A stretch of 64,000 nucleotides of DNA, from assembly GCA_964649895.1 (NCBI GenBank), contig CAZYRX010000003.1:30856-94855 (forward strand), given 5' to 3'. Shown here piece after piece: positions 1 to 9,210 of the stretch (positions are counted from its first letter, which is position 1; each line of letters begins with the position of its first letter). The DNA comes from Halanaerobium sp964649895. GTDB taxonomy: Bacteria > Bacillota > Halanaerobiia > Halanaerobiales > Halanaerobiaceae. The notes beneath the pieces are model-generated. The model was not told where the DNA came from. It saw only the letters and a program-made list of their open reading frames with translations, and did no database searches. The translations under genes were made by a program, and so were the position numbers.

Positions 1-1339
1 AAGGTGAATGCATCGATAAGACCGCAGGACCACAGTCAACTACATCCATATTGTAATTAGCCAGAAACTGAGCGATGGTTCCACCACCACCTTCATCAAC
101 TTTACCCAACTCGGCTGTCTGCCAAATAACACCAGCTTTATTGAATAAACCTCTGATTTCACCCATAAATTCTGCACTTGCTTCTGAAGCTCCAGCCTTA
201 CCTCTAGCACCTGTATATTTAGATATTACTATTCCCTTACCTAAATAAGCAGAATTATGTTTTGCATAAACTTCAGCAAAATCCGGATCATAAGCTGCAT
301 TTACATCTGCTGATAGTACTTTTGAGTTCTGCATTACTTTTCTGACAAGCAGTTCACTATAATCACTGTAATAGAGATCAACGAGATTTGCTACCTGGTC
401 TTCAAAGAAATGTGACTGCATGCCTGTACTTCCCATACTGCCAACTTCTTCTCTGTCCATCAGTAAGACAAGTGAAGTGTATTCTGGTTCATTCACATCT
501 AAAATTGCTTCTAAAGCTGTATAACTGCAGACTCTATCATCATGCCCATATCCGGCGAGCAGACCTCTATCAAAACCAGCATCTCTAGTTTTAAAAGCAG
601 GTACAACCTGTAAATCTGCACTGATAAAATCTTCTTCCTTTATATTATATGTCTTACTTAAATGATCAAGTACAGCTGTTTTAATCTTCTCTTTAGCATC
701 TTCATCCTTTACCGGAATACTTCCGATTACAACATTCAGCTGTTCACCTGTAATTCCTTCATTCATAGATTTTTTCATCTGCTTTTTTCCTAAATGAGGT
801 AAAACATCACTAATGAAAAATACTGGATCATCATCATTTTCACCAATGCTTATTTCAACCTGAGTTCCATCTTCTTTAACAACCACACCATGAATGGCAA
901 GCGGCATTGTTACCCACTGATATTTTTTTACACCACCATAATAATGAGTTTTAAATAGGGACATTTCTCCATCTTCATATAGTGGATTGGGTTTTAGATC
1001 AAGTCTTGGTGAATCAATGTGACTTCCTACAATCTTTAAACCCTCTGCAAGTTCTTTTTCTCCGATAACTGCAGCGAGTAGAGCTCGTGATCTATTAAGC
1101 ACATAAACTTTATCACCCTTTTTTAAGCTCTCATATTGTTCGATATTTTTGAAACCTGCCTCCTCAAGCTCAGCTATCGCTGCTCTGGCAAATTCTCTTT
1201 CTGTTTTGTTTTTTGTTAAAAAATCTGCATATGCTTTATTAAAGGAAAATACTTCTTTTCTTTCTTCTTCTCCCATCTCTAACCAGGCATTTTTTGCCTC
1301 ATATGCATTTTCATTTTTTTGGTTTTCTTGATCTGTCAT
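1..1339 (-). CDS. M18 family aminopeptidase, 3' end cut by window edge
   Basis: Zinc-dependent aminopeptidase of the M18 (aspartyl aminopeptidase) family, a cytosolic enzyme that removes N-terminal residues from peptides. I translated it from the reverse strand: it starts MTDQENQKNENAYE at 1339 behind an AGGGGGAAAT ribosome site. Family signatures are visible in order: GSHIDSPRLDLKP (metal-binding His-Asp, about residue 105), GYGHDDRVCSYTALEA, MDREEVGSMGS (catalytic and metal Glu residues, about 305) and the last bases encode the MHSP motif that precedes the final metal-binding His. About 446 codons are present; the usual length of roughly 460-470 means only the last 20 or so residues lie outside the window. 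Upstream is a terminator for the neighbouring SurA-like gene, so it is probably transcribed separately. Confidence 0.9.
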   Translation of the reverse strand, partial: MTDQENQKNENAYEAKNAWLEMGEEERKEVFSFNKAYADFLTKNKTEREFARAAIAELEEAGFKNIEQYESLKKGDKVYVLNRSRALLAAVIGEKELAEGLKIVGSHIDSPRLDLKPNPLYEDGEMSLFKTHYYGGVKKYQWVTMPLAIHGVVVKEDGTQVEISIGENDDDPVFFISDVLPHLGKKQMKKSMNEGITGEQLNVVIGSIPVKDEDAKEKIKTAVLDHLSKTYNIKEEDFISADLQVVPAFKTRDAGFDRGLLAGYGHDDRVCSYTALEAILDVNEPEYTSLVLLMDREEVGSMGSTGMQSHFFEDQVANLVDLYYSDYSELLVRKVMQNSKVLSADVNAAYDPDFAEVYAKHNSAYLGKGIVISKYTGARGKAGASEASAEFMGEIRGLFNKAGVIWQTAELGKVDEGGGGTIAQFLANYNMDVVDCGPAVLSMHSP

Positions 1340-1411
1340 CAATATTTCCCCCTTTTATATCTTTTCTCAACAAGTATACCAGCTTTATTATAATTATGTA
1401 AGTAAGTCTTT

Positions 1412-1447
1412 AACAAAAGTAAAATCCCCGACCTATTAAGCCGAGGA
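1412..1447 (-). terminator. Rho-independent terminator downstream of SurA-like gene
   Basis: On the minus strand an 8-bp stem (TCCTCGGC with GTCGGGGA, two G-U pairs that would be C-A mismatches on the other strand) closes a 7-nt loop and is followed by ATTTTACTTTTG. The wobble asymmetry shows that it works on the minus strand. It closes the transcript of the SurA-like gene and possibly of the whole aro operon. Confidence 0.7.
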
Positions 1448-1523
1448 CTGCTGTGTTATCTTATTATATTATTTAGTTATGCAAATTTAGTTATTAAAAA
1501 CTGATTTACTCAACCAGCACTGC

Positions 1524-2285
1524 TTAAATATTTTTTTCTATATCTGCTTCATTTCTTAATTTTTCTAGATATTGACTTATCTGCTTGCTCTGCTTCTGCT
1601 GGACAAGCATTTGTTCTAAACGAGGCTTTACATCTTCAAAAGACACATTTTTATTTTGCTGCTGAAAGTTCTCTTTGTTGTTTTCAAATGCCTGTTTTAA
1701 TTCTTTTTCTGAAACTTGAATATTATTTACAACCTCTTCTTCGATCAGTTTTTTAATCTTAAATTGAGGGTTTTCCATAATCTTTTTCTTGTATTCGCTT
1801 TCTGAAGCATAACCCTGATTTTTTAGAGCAGATTTGAATTCTTCTTCTGACATATTATTATTCTTCAGTATTGTCTGTTTTTGCTTCTGATAAAATTCAT
1901 CTGCTTCTGATTTGCTCAAAGTTATATTTTCTTCTTTTACTTCCTGTTTTAACAGCACATTATTTATTATTGAATCCAGCTGCTTCTTCTGATATGTTTC
2001 CAGTAATGCATTTCCTTCTTTTGAATTAACAAGCAGCTGAACAAAAGTTTGGTCAATCTGACTTAGCTGCTGTAAAAGCTGATTTACATTTGCCTGTTTT
2101 GCCAGCTCCTGCTGAGTTATTTTTTCTCCGTTAACTTTTGCAACTACTTGATTCTGCTGCTGGGTATTTTTTTCAAGTGAAGGATCAGCGGGCTGATCTG
2201 AATTAATCTCCATATCCTGTGCAAAAATGGTTGTCGGAACAATAAGAGCAGTGACTAAGAACAATATTACTAATTTCTTTTTCAT
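1524..2285 (-). CDS. SurA N-terminal-like exported chaperone/foldase
   Basis: Exported protein of 253 aa with a cleavable signal peptide (MKKKLVILFLVTALIVP, predicted cut after TIFA). Residues about 48-190 match the SurA/PrsA N-terminal chaperone fold: VVAKVNGEKITQQEL opens the domain, followed by long amphipathic helices. No parvulin rotamase domain can be recognised; the C-terminal 60 residues are a Gln/Lys-rich helix (QNKNVSFEDVKPRLEQML) typical of the closing helix of this family. It would assist folding of exported or outer-membrane proteins. It lies 112 bp after aroC and may be a read-through cistron or have its own promoter. The ribosome site is weak (CGGGATG). Function is by family only. 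Confidence 0.7.
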   Translation of the reverse strand: MKKKLVILFLVTALIVPTTIFAQDMEINSDQPADPSLEKNTQQQNQVVAKVNGEKITQQELAKQANVNQLLQQLSQIDQTFVQLLVNSKEGNALLETYQKKQLDSIINNVLLKQEVKEENITLSKSEADEFYQKQKQTILKNNNMSEEEFKSALKNQGYASESEYKKKIMENPQFKIKKLIEEEVVNNIQVSEKELKQAFENNKENFQQQNKNVSFEDVKPRLEQMLVQQKQSKQISQYLEKLRNEADIEKNI

Positions 2286-2397
2286 TATTATTCACATCCC
2301 GTTTAGTTTTTTGCTTTTTTTATCTTGTTTTTCTTACTTCATTTAACAGGGTAAGGGACAAAGATTAAAATGAAATTAAAATAAAGTAAATTTCGAA

Positions 2398-3597
2398 TTA
2401 GAATTCATCTGTATATTCTAAATAGCTCTCATAATTCCTTAATATTTCAGTCATGCTGTCTCCACCAAATTTTTCGGCAGTGCTCTGGGCTAAGACCAAA
2501 GCTGTAACCGCTTCTCCAACAATACTTGCTGCCGGTACTGCACAGACATCTGTTCTTTCTTTTGCAGCTGTTGTCTGTTCTTTAGTTATGATATCAGCAG
2601 AGCGAAGTGCTGCAGCCAGGGTAGGGATTGGCTTCATTGCAAGTCTAATTACAAGATCTTCTCCATTGCTCATCCCGCCTTCTATGCCTCCAGCCTGATT
2701 TGTACTGCGGTAATAACCTTTATCAATATCGTAAAATATTTCATCATGGACTTTTGAGCCCGGCAGACCGGCACCTTTAAACCCTGCACCGATTTCCACA
2801 CCTTTAATTGCCTGGATACCCATCAGCTGGGCTGCTAATTTGCTTTCAAGTTTTAAATCCCAGTGGACATGGCTTCCTATTCCTACCGGCATTCCTCTTA
2901 CTACGATCTCAAAAACGCCACCAACAGAATCTCCATTTGCCCGCCAGGAGTCGATAAGTTTTTTCATCTCTTCGGTTTTACTTTGATCACCACAGCGGAG
3001 AGGAGTATTATCAAGTTCACCGAAATATTTTTCTATATCCACTGCGGTCTGGAATTGCTCAGACTTTCTTTCCTTTAAATCATTCCATTTTTCGCTTTTT
3101 AAACTTCCAATTTGAACTACATGGCTGTATATTTTTATGTTTAGCTTTTCTAAGAACTGTCTGGCTACAGCCCCAACTGCAGTTCTGGCAGCAGTTTCTC
3201 TGGCACTAGCTCTTTCCAGGATGTTTCTAATATCTTTCTGATTATATTTAATAGCTCCAGCTAGATCTGCATGCCCAGGTCTGGGATTTGTCACTGCCTC
3301 TACATCAGTTCCCCGCTCTTTATCTGGAGCCATAATCTCAAGCCAGTTCTGCCAGTCCTTATTCTCCACTGTCATACTCAGGGGAGAACCCAGTGTTTTT
3401 TTGTGACGGACCCCGGAATTGATAATTACCTTATCACTCTCAATTTTCATCCTGCCGCCGCGGCCGTAACCCTGCTGTCTTCTGAAGAGCTGCTCATTTA
3501 TCTTTTCTATATCTAATTCTAGACCTGAGGGTAAATTCTTGATGACTGCGGTCAACCTAGGTCCATGTGATTCTCCAGCAGTTAAATATTCGAACAT
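2398..3597 (-). CDS. aroC: Chorismate synthase
   Basis: Converts 5-enolpyruvylshikimate-3-phosphate to chorismate, the last common step of aromatic amino acid synthesis, using reduced FMN. 399 aa, normal for the Firmicute long type. Family signatures seen: GESHGPRLTAVI near the start, RRQQGYGRGGRM (about 40-51), ERASARETAARTAVGA (about 128), GGMSNGEDLVIR (about 307). Start at ATG 3597 is supported by GGGAGGATATTTT. It follows the second DAHP synthase by 79 bp and completes the set aroF-tyrA-aroA-hisC-aroF-aroC, all on the minus strand and probably controlled by the Tyr T-box far upstream. Confidence 0.97.
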   Translation of the reverse strand: MFEYLTAGESHGPRLTAVIKNLPSGLELDIEKINEQLFRRQQGYGRGGRMKIESDKVIINSGVRHKKTLGSPLSMTVENKDWQNWLEIMAPDKERGTDVEAVTNPRPGHADLAGAIKYNQKDIRNILERASARETAARTAVGAVARQFLEKLNIKIYSHVVQIGSLKSEKWNDLKERKSEQFQTAVDIEKYFGELDNTPLRCGDQSKTEEMKKLIDSWRANGDSVGGVFEIVVRGMPVGIGSHVHWDLKLESKLAAQLMGIQAIKGVEIGAGFKGAGLPGSKVHDEIFYDIDKGYYRSTNQAGGIEGGMSNGEDLVIRLAMKPIPTLAAALRSADIITKEQTTAAKERTDVCAVPAASIVGEAVTALVLAQSTAEKFGGDSMTEILRNYESYLEYTDEF

Positions 3598-3676
3598 AAA
3601 ATATCCTCCCTTAAGTGCTTCTTAATTAATGTCTGCTTAAATTTAATGATCATTTATTTCTAAGCTGTTTATATGA

Positions 3677-4729
3677 TTATGCATATGCTATTTTCTTCTC
3701 TCTTGCTTCAAAACCTTCCAGTGATTGAGATATTGCTCTTATCTCATCCATTAAAAGACGGAATTTATCTGGTTTTAATGATTGATGACCATCAGATAGA
3801 GCATTTTCAGGGTTTGGATGAACCTCGACCATAATTCCATCTGCTCCCACAGCTACTGCTGCTCTGCCAACAGGAATAACAAGTTCCCAGCGGCCTGTAC
3901 CGTGACTTGGATCAGCAATAACAGGTAGATGACTTAACTGCTGGACAAGAGGAATCGAACTTAAATCCATAGTATTTCTTGTTTCTTCACCAAAGGTCCT
4001 TACCCCTCTTTCACACAGTATCACTTGGTGGTTACCAGCATTCATTACATATTCTGCAGCTAACAGCCATTCCTTAATTGTTGCTGCCATACCTCTTTTT
4101 AACATAACAGGCTTATTAATTTTTCCTAGTTCTTTTAAAAGTGCATAGTTCTGCATGTTGCGGGCACCTATCTGTACGATATCTGTATATTCACAGACAA
4201 CATCTTTGTGTTCAATATCCATCAGTTCTGTTATTACTTTAAGACCTGTTTCTTTTCGCGCCTTTGCTAAAAGCTTTAATCCTTCTTCTCCTAATCCCTG
4301 AAAAGAGTAGGGTGAGGTTCTCGGTTTAAAAGCTCCCCCACGCAGTATCTGAGCTCCAGCTGCTTTGACAACTCGAGCTGTCTCCAATATCTGCTTCTCG
4401 TTTTCTACTGAACATGGGCCAGCCATCACGCTCAGCTCTTTACCTCCAACCTTAACTCCATCTCCCAGATCAATAATGGTTTTATCCTGTTTGAAATTCC
4501 AGCTGGTTAGCTTATATGGATCAGAAATCACTATTACCTTATCCACACAGCTCATCGTCATCAGCTGTTCTTTTAAATTCACCTTTTTATCAGGTGCAAC
4601 ACCTACAACACCTACAATAGTTGTTTCTACTCCCGTATCAGGGTGGGCTTTAAATCCTTTTTGTTCAATAGCATCTATTACCTTCTGCTTTTCCGCTTCA
4701 GTAGCATTTCTTTTTAATACTGCAATCAT
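3677..4729 (-). CDS. aroF: DAHP synthase (3-deoxy-7-phosphoheptulonate synthase), copy 1
   Basis: Condenses phosphoenolpyruvate and erythrose-4-phosphate, the committed step of the shikimate pathway. 350 aa, type I-beta: a ferredoxin-like regulatory domain (residues 1-68, MIAVLKRNATEAEKQ...) is fused to the catalytic barrel (about 90-340) with MAGPCSVENEKQI, LRGGAFKPRTSPYSFQG, QIGARNMQNY, LCERGVRTF and DPSHGTGRWELV. Start ATG lies one base after the aminotransferase stop codon, with GAGGAG in the end of that gene, so the two are translationally coupled. A close paralogue heads the same operon (8161-9210). The catalytic parts are nearly the same while the N-terminal domains differ clearly, so different feedback effectors are likely (inference). 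Confidence 0.95.
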   Translation of the reverse strand: MIAVLKRNATEAEKQKVIDAIEQKGFKAHPDTGVETTIVGVVGVAPDKKVNLKEQLMTMSCVDKVIVISDPYKLTSWNFKQDKTIIDLGDGVKVGGKELSVMAGPCSVENEKQILETARVVKAAGAQILRGGAFKPRTSPYSFQGLGEEGLKLLAKARKETGLKVITELMDIEHKDVVCEYTDIVQIGARNMQNYALLKELGKINKPVMLKRGMAATIKEWLLAAEYVMNAGNHQVILCERGVRTFGEETRNTMDLSSIPLVQQLSHLPVIADPSHGTGRWELVIPVGRAAVAVGADGIMVEVHPNPENALSDGHQSLKPDKFRLLMDEIRAISQSLEGFEAREKKIAYA

Positions 4730-4730
4730 T

Positions 4731-5843
4731 TTAATTTCTCCTCTCAGTTAAAAGCTCTTTTAAGTTTTCCAGAAAAAATTCATTTTCTTTGTGAGTCCCA
4801 ATAGTCACTCTTATCCAGCTTTCCATACCAAATTGATTACCCGGCCTGATGATCACACCTTTTTGCTGCAGTTCCTTAAAGACTTCGACTGCATCTAGAC
4901 CTGTATCTACCATCATGAAATTTGTTTCTGTTTCTATGTATTCTAAACCCATCTCAGAAAATTCCTGGTAGAGATACTCTTTTTCAGTTTTATTTACTTC
5001 CTGACACTTTTTGAGATGATCTACTGCCTCAAAAGCTGTCACAGCAGCCTGTTGAGCCATTCTATTCACATTAAATGGACCACGTATTCTATTTAAATAA
5101 TCTATTAATCTTGCATTTCCAAGTGCATAACCTATTCTCATACCAGCAAGGCCATAAGCTTTGGAAAATGTCCTCATCAAAAATAGATTAGGATACTGAG
5201 CTAAAAGTTCCACTCCATCAAAGTAATCTTCAGAAGTTACATATTCTATATATGCCTGGTCAACAACGACCAAAATATCATCCGAAATCTTTTCCAAAAA
5301 ATCCTCTATCTCTTTTCTGCTAAGCATTGTTCCGGTTGGATTATTGGGATTGCAGATAAATATGACTTTTACATCATCTGTTACTGCAGCTGCCATCTCA
5401 TCCAGCTGATGGCGGTGATTATCATCAAGCGGAATTTTGATGCTCTTTCCACCTCTTGATATAACAGCCAGCTCATACTTGATAAAAGCTGGGTCTCCCT
5501 GAATTACCTGACCACCATTTTCTAAAAGCAAAGTCATCAATAAATCAAGTATTTCATCTGAGCCATTACCTATAAAAATTCTCTCTGCAGGCAGATTATA
5601 ATGTTTGCTCAACAGCTCTTTTAAATCTCTGCTGTCTGAATCAGGATATAGATAAACATTTGCTGCCTCAGATTTTATGGTTTCTATAACTTCTGGAGCT
5701 GGTCCAAGGGGATTTTCATTTGAGGCAAGTTTAACAATCTTATCCAGCTCGTATTCTCTTTTCACTTCTCCAATACTCTTACCAGCTTTATAGCGGTTCA
5801 TATTTTTTACAGACTCTGAAATTCCAGCAAATAACTTCTCCAT
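4731..5843 (-). CDS. hisC: Histidinol-phosphate/aromatic aminotransferase
   Basis: PLP-dependent class I/II aminotransferase of 370 aa in the HisC subfamily. The Schiff-base lysine lies in RTFSKAYGLAGMRIGYA (about residue 226), with IFICNPNNPTGTML (about 165) and the Arg of WIRVTIGT near the C-terminus. Because it sits between aroA and a DAHP synthase, directly in the phenylalanine/tyrosine pathway and with no other his gene in view, it probably transaminates phenylpyruvate and 4-hydroxyphenylpyruvate or arogenate precursors, possibly in addition to imidazole-acetol phosphate (B. subtilis HisC is known to do both). Start ATG 5843 has GGAAGGTGAATTT before it. Confidence 0.88.
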   Translation of the reverse strand: MEKLFAGISESVKNMNRYKAGKSIGEVKREYELDKIVKLASNENPLGPAPEVIETIKSEAANVYLYPDSDSRDLKELLSKHYNLPAERIFIGNGSDEILDLLMTLLLENGGQVIQGDPAFIKYELAVISRGGKSIKIPLDDNHRHQLDEMAAAVTDDVKVIFICNPNNPTGTMLSRKEIEDFLEKISDDILVVVDQAYIEYVTSEDYFDGVELLAQYPNLFLMRTFSKAYGLAGMRIGYALGNARLIDYLNRIRGPFNVNRMAQQAAVTAFEAVDHLKKCQEVNKTEKEYLYQEFSEMGLEYIETETNFMMVDTGLDAVEVFKELQQKGVIIRPGNQFGMESWIRVTIGTHKENEFFLENLKELLTERRN

Positions 5844-5897
5844 AAATTCACCTTCCTGTTTCGTTGTTTTTATTTTTTTGTTTATTTTTGTTGATTT

Positions 5898-5920
5898 TTC
5901 TTGGTACCAGGTACCAAGAA
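5898..5920. repeat. Perfect 23-bp palindrome between aroA and hisC
   Basis: Two 11-base arms built around CTTGGTACC and GGTACCAAG flank a single central base in the otherwise T-rich 84-bp gap between aroA and hisC. Neither strand has a U-run directly after it, so it is not a normal terminator. It could be an RNA hairpin controlling relative expression inside the operon, a protein-binding dyad, or a short mobile palindromic repeat. Confidence 0.85.
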
Positions 5921-5927
5921 TTTTCGA

Positions 5928-7214
5928 CTATATTTTTTCTAAAAGATCTTTAAAACCGGGAAATGAAGTGTTGATGATTTCACTTCCTTCTATTGTTATG
6001 CCCTTCTGACTTTTAAGACCAAGTACTGCCAGGGACATCGCTATCCTGTGATCATGATAGCTTTTTAGATTGATTCCACCCTCTACTTCAGCAGAACCTG
6101 CAATTACCATTCCATCTTCATGTTCTTCTACTGCTATACCCAATTTTTTAAATTCTTTTACTACAGCTGCTATTCTATCTGTTTCCTTTACTCTCAGTTC
6201 TTCGGCATCTTTGATAACTGTCTCTCCTTCGGCAAAAGCAGCCAACACAGAGATGATCGGTATCTCATCTATAAGGCGGGGAATAATCTCTCCACCAACC
6301 TCTGTTCCCTTAAGATCAGATGCTTTGACTAGAATATCAGCGGTGGGTTCTCCACCCTGATCTTTTTGATTGAGGAGTTCAATTTTTCCACCCATCGCTT
6401 CTACAACCTCAAGAAAACCACTGCGGGTATGATTGAGCCCTACATTTTTTATGAGCAGTTCTCCTTCTTCTGCAATTAATGCTGCAGTAATAAAGAATGC
6501 AGCTGAAGAAATATCTCCAGGTACTTTAATATTAAAAGCTTTGAGTCTTCTTTCTTTTGCCTTTTTAAGGGTGATTCTGTCTCCCTCGATTTCTAAATCT
6601 ATTCCAGCTCCAATCAGCATTCTCTCGGTATGATCGCGAGAAACTGCAGGTTCTATAATTATTGTTTCTTCTTCTGTTTTTAAAGCTGCCAATAAAATCG
6701 ATGACTTAAGTTGAGCACTTGCTACAGGCAGTTTATACTCCATACCGCTTAGCTTTTGACCTCTGATGCTGAGAGGTGCAAGTCCATCTCTGCGCGACCA
6801 TATCTGGGCTCCCATTCTCGATAGGGGTCCAATTATTCGCTGCATTGGTCTTTTCCGCAGTGAATGATCTCCTGTTAATACTGAATAAAAATCCTGAGAT
6901 GCAAGAAGACCTGCTAGAAGCCTCATTGAGGTTCCGGAGTTTCCGCAATCAAGAACATTATCTGCTTCTTCCAGACCATTTAGTCCCCTGCCTTTAACCC
7001 TGTAGCTGCCGGGCTTTTCTTTTTTAATCTCTATACCAAGATCTCTCATGATACCCATAGTACTCAGACAATCTTCCGCTTCTAACAGTCCTTCAATTTT
7101 ACTTTCACCTTCTGCAATAGAAGATAAAATTAAAGAGCGGTGGGAGATAGATTTATCCCCTGGAACCCTGATCTCACCTTCTACTTTTTGCTTGCTCTCT
7201 ACTTTTAATTCCAT
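5928..7214 (-). CDS. aroA: EPSP synthase (3-phosphoshikimate 1-carboxyvinyltransferase)
   Basis: Transfers the enolpyruvyl group of PEP to shikimate-3-phosphate. 428 aa, usual family length. Motifs: PGDKSISHRSLIL (about 19-31, substrate-binding Lys and Ser), LDCGNSGTSMRLLAG (about 89-103, family signature 1), the DEIPIISVLAAFAEG segment with the catalytic Asp (about 318), RVKETDRIAA (signature 2, about 346) and DHRIAMSLAV (about 390). Start ATG 7214 is preceded by AAGGAGGACGTT. It follows tyrA by 15 bp in the aromatic operon. Confidence 0.97.
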   Translation of the reverse strand: MELKVESKQKVEGEIRVPGDKSISHRSLILSSIAEGESKIEGLLEAEDCLSTMGIMRDLGIEIKKEKPGSYRVKGRGLNGLEEADNVLDCGNSGTSMRLLAGLLASQDFYSVLTGDHSLRKRPMQRIIGPLSRMGAQIWSRRDGLAPLSIRGQKLSGMEYKLPVASAQLKSSILLAALKTEEETIIIEPAVSRDHTERMLIGAGIDLEIEGDRITLKKAKERRLKAFNIKVPGDISSAAFFITAALIAEEGELLIKNVGLNHTRSGFLEVVEAMGGKIELLNQKDQGGEPTADILVKASDLKGTEVGGEIIPRLIDEIPIISVLAAFAEGETVIKDAEELRVKETDRIAAVVKEFKKLGIAVEEHEDGMVIAGSAEVEGGINLKSYHDHRIAMSLAVLGLKSQKGITIEGSEIINTSFPGFKDLLEKI

Positions 7215-7229
7215 AACGTCCTCCTTATC

Positions 7230-8168
7230 TTAGTCAATATCTTTTTTTAATTCAGCTGCTTCAGCTAAAAAATCAAAAATCTTCTGCTCATCATTTTTTT
7301 CAAGATCAGCCTTTAATTCTTCAAGTTCTCTTATATATTTTTCGATCAAATCTATAAGGTTATTATTGTTTGATAAAATTATATCCTGCCAGAGTTCTGG
7401 AGAGCTGCCTGCTATTCTGGTCATATCTCTAAATCCACTTCCTGAAAGTTTAAGCATATTTGTATTATCCTTTTCCAAATTAAGCATGTTTACAAGTGCT
7501 GAAGAGAGCAGATGAGGTAGATGGCTGACAAGTGCTGTACATCTATCATGTTCTTCTGCAGAAATAATGTATGTTCTGGCCCCAATACTTTCGATAAGCT
7601 CTTTTAATGCGAGCAGTTCTTCTTTTTTATTTTCCTCCAGGTTATTAATTATTTCACTTTCTTTATTAAAAAAAGTATTTTCATTAACCTCGTTGTCCGC
7701 TGGCTTATCATCAATTAGCGGAGTTAATATAAAAGGAGCTTCGACAAAAAGGTCTGGATCATGCCAGTCTATACCCGATTTATGAGAACCTGCCATCGGA
7801 TGAGCTCCAATAAAAGTTTTCTTGCTTTTTTCTAGGAGCTGTTCAGCTTTTTTTAATATTTCTTTTTTGGTGCTTCCAGCATCAACAATCAGCTGTTTGT
7901 TATTGCTGCCTCTATCGATTTCTTTTATAACTTCTGTAATTTTTGAAACAGGTACTGCCACAAATATAAGCTCTGCTTCTTTGAGATTATCCTTGATTTC
8001 TAAAAAACCTTTATCAATTATCTTTAAGTCCTCTGCTTTTTTGATAGTATATTGATCCTGATCAACTGCCAGTATTTTAAGATTTGAATCAGATTTTTTA
8101 AAAGCTGCTGCCAGTGAGGCCCCGATAAGGCCAATCCCGACAACAGCGATTGTATTAAACTTAGGCAT
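7230..8168 (-). CDS. tyrA: Prephenate dehydrogenase
   Basis: Oxidative decarboxylation of prephenate (or arogenate) on the way to tyrosine. About 312 aa. N-terminal Rossmann motif VVGIGLIGASLAAAF for NAD(P), GAHPMAGSHKSGI (about 130) and DRCTALVSHLPHLLSSAL (about 215) with the conserved catalytic and substrate-binding His residues. I chose the ATG at 8168 (MPKFNTIAVVG) rather than an upstream start at 8195: GAGAGAGAAAAAT precedes it at a normal distance and it overlaps the upstream DAHP synthase stop by 8 bases, the usual coupled arrangement. There is no C-terminal ACT domain, so feedback may act through DAHP synthase and the T-box instead (inference). Confidence 0.93.
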   Translation of the reverse strand: MPKFNTIAVVGIGLIGASLAAAFKKSDSNLKILAVDQDQYTIKKAEDLKIIDKGFLEIKDNLKEAELIFVAVPVSKITEVIKEIDRGSNNKQLIVDAGSTKKEILKKAEQLLEKSKKTFIGAHPMAGSHKSGIDWHDPDLFVEAPFILTPLIDDKPADNEVNENTFFNKESEIINNLEENKKEELLALKELIESIGARTYIISAEEHDRCTALVSHLPHLLSSALVNMLNLEKDNTNMLKLSGSGFRDMTRIAGSSPELWQDIILSNNNNLIDLIEKYIRELEELKADLEKNDEQKIFDFLAEAAELKKDID

Positions 8169-9210
8169 AAGCGATTTTTCTCTCTCTTGATTCAAAGCTG
8201 TGCAGAGAACTGTGAATGGCCTTAATTTCGTCCATCATTAATCTGAAATTATCTGGCTTTAAAGACTGTGGGCCATCAGAAAGAGCGTTTTCTGGATTTG
8301 GATGAACCTCTACCATTATTCCATCTGCTCCAACAGCAACTGCTGCTCTTGCTACAGGAGTTACTAATTCCCAGCGGCCTGTACCATGACTTGGATCAGC
8401 AATTACTGGTAAATGGCTTAACTGCTGGACAAGAGGTACTGAACTTAAGTCCATTGTATTTCTGGTTTCTTCACCAAAGGTTCTTACTCCTCTTTCACAG
8501 AGAATTACATCATGATTTCCTTCATTCATAACATATTCTGCAGCAAGCAGCCATTCTTTTATTGTTGCAGCCATACCTCTTTTGAGCATAACCGGTTTAT
8601 CAAGTTTACCAATTTCTTTTAATAAGGCATAATTCTGCATGTTGCGGGCACCAATTTGAATAATATCTGTGTATTCACAAACAACATCAATATGTGCTAT
8701 ATCCATCAATTCGGTTATTACTTTTAAGCCTGTTTCTTCCCTTGCCTGGGCCAGCAGTTTTAAACCTTCTTCTCCAAGTCCCTGGAAAGAGTAAGGGGAA
8801 GTTCTCGGTTTAAATGCACCACCACGCAGTATCTTTGCACCTGCTGATTTGACAATCTTTGCAGTTTCCATCAGCTGAATTTCATTTTCTACCGAACAGG
8901 GCCCTGCCATTACAGTAAGTTCATTACCTCCAACTTTTACACCATCACCGAGGTCAATCACAGTTTTTTCCTGTTTGAAGTTCCAGCTTGTCAGCTTATA
9001 TGGATCGAGAATGAGTACTACTTTTTCGACCTCACTCATCGTCATCAGCTTTTCTTTTAATTTTGTTCTGTTATCCTGATCACCAAGCACACCTATAATT
9101 GTTTTCTCTACTCCAACAATCGGATGGACATCAAAGTTTTCACCTTTTATAACATCAATCACCTTTTGCTTTTCTTCTTCATTTGCATTTCTTTTTAATA
9201 CAGCTATCAT
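8161..9210 (-). CDS. aroF: DAHP synthase, copy 2 (first gene of the operon)
   Basis: Second type I-beta 3-deoxy-7-phosphoheptulonate synthase, 349 aa, with the same layout as the copy at 3677-4729: N-terminal ferredoxin-like regulatory domain (1-68) and barrel with MAGPCSVENEIQL, LRGGAFKPRTSPYSFQG and DPSHGTGRWELV. From about residue 74 on the two copies differ by only scattered conservative substitutions. In the first 68 residues they differ much more (for example IDVIKGENFDVHPIVG against IDAIEQKGFKAHPDTG). It is the first cistron behind the Tyr T-box; GAGGAGATTTAAATT precedes ATG 9210. Probably a duplicated pair specialised for different end-product inhibitors (inference). Confidence 0.95.
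   Translation of the reverse strand: MIAVLKRNANEEEKQKVIDVIKGENFDVHPIVGVEKTIIGVLGDQDNRTKLKEKLMTMSEVEKVVLILDPYKLTSWNFKQEKTVIDLGDGVKVGGNELTVMAGPCSVENEIQLMETAKIVKSAGAKILRGGAFKPRTSPYSFQGLGEEGLKLLAQAREETGLKVITELMDIAHIDVVCEYTDIIQIGARNMQNYALLKEIGKLDKPVMLKRGMAATIKEWLLAAEYVMNEGNHDVILCERGVRTFGEETRNTMDLSSVPLVQQLSHLPVIADPSHGTGRWELVTPVARAAVAVGADGIMVEVHPNPENALSDGPQSLKPDNFRLMMDEIKAIHSSLHSFESRERKIAYA

Noticed and set aside
388..1331. Plus-strand open frames over the aminopeptidase gene.
   Set aside because: They are shadows of the minus-strand M18 gene, which has all family motifs and a ribosome site.
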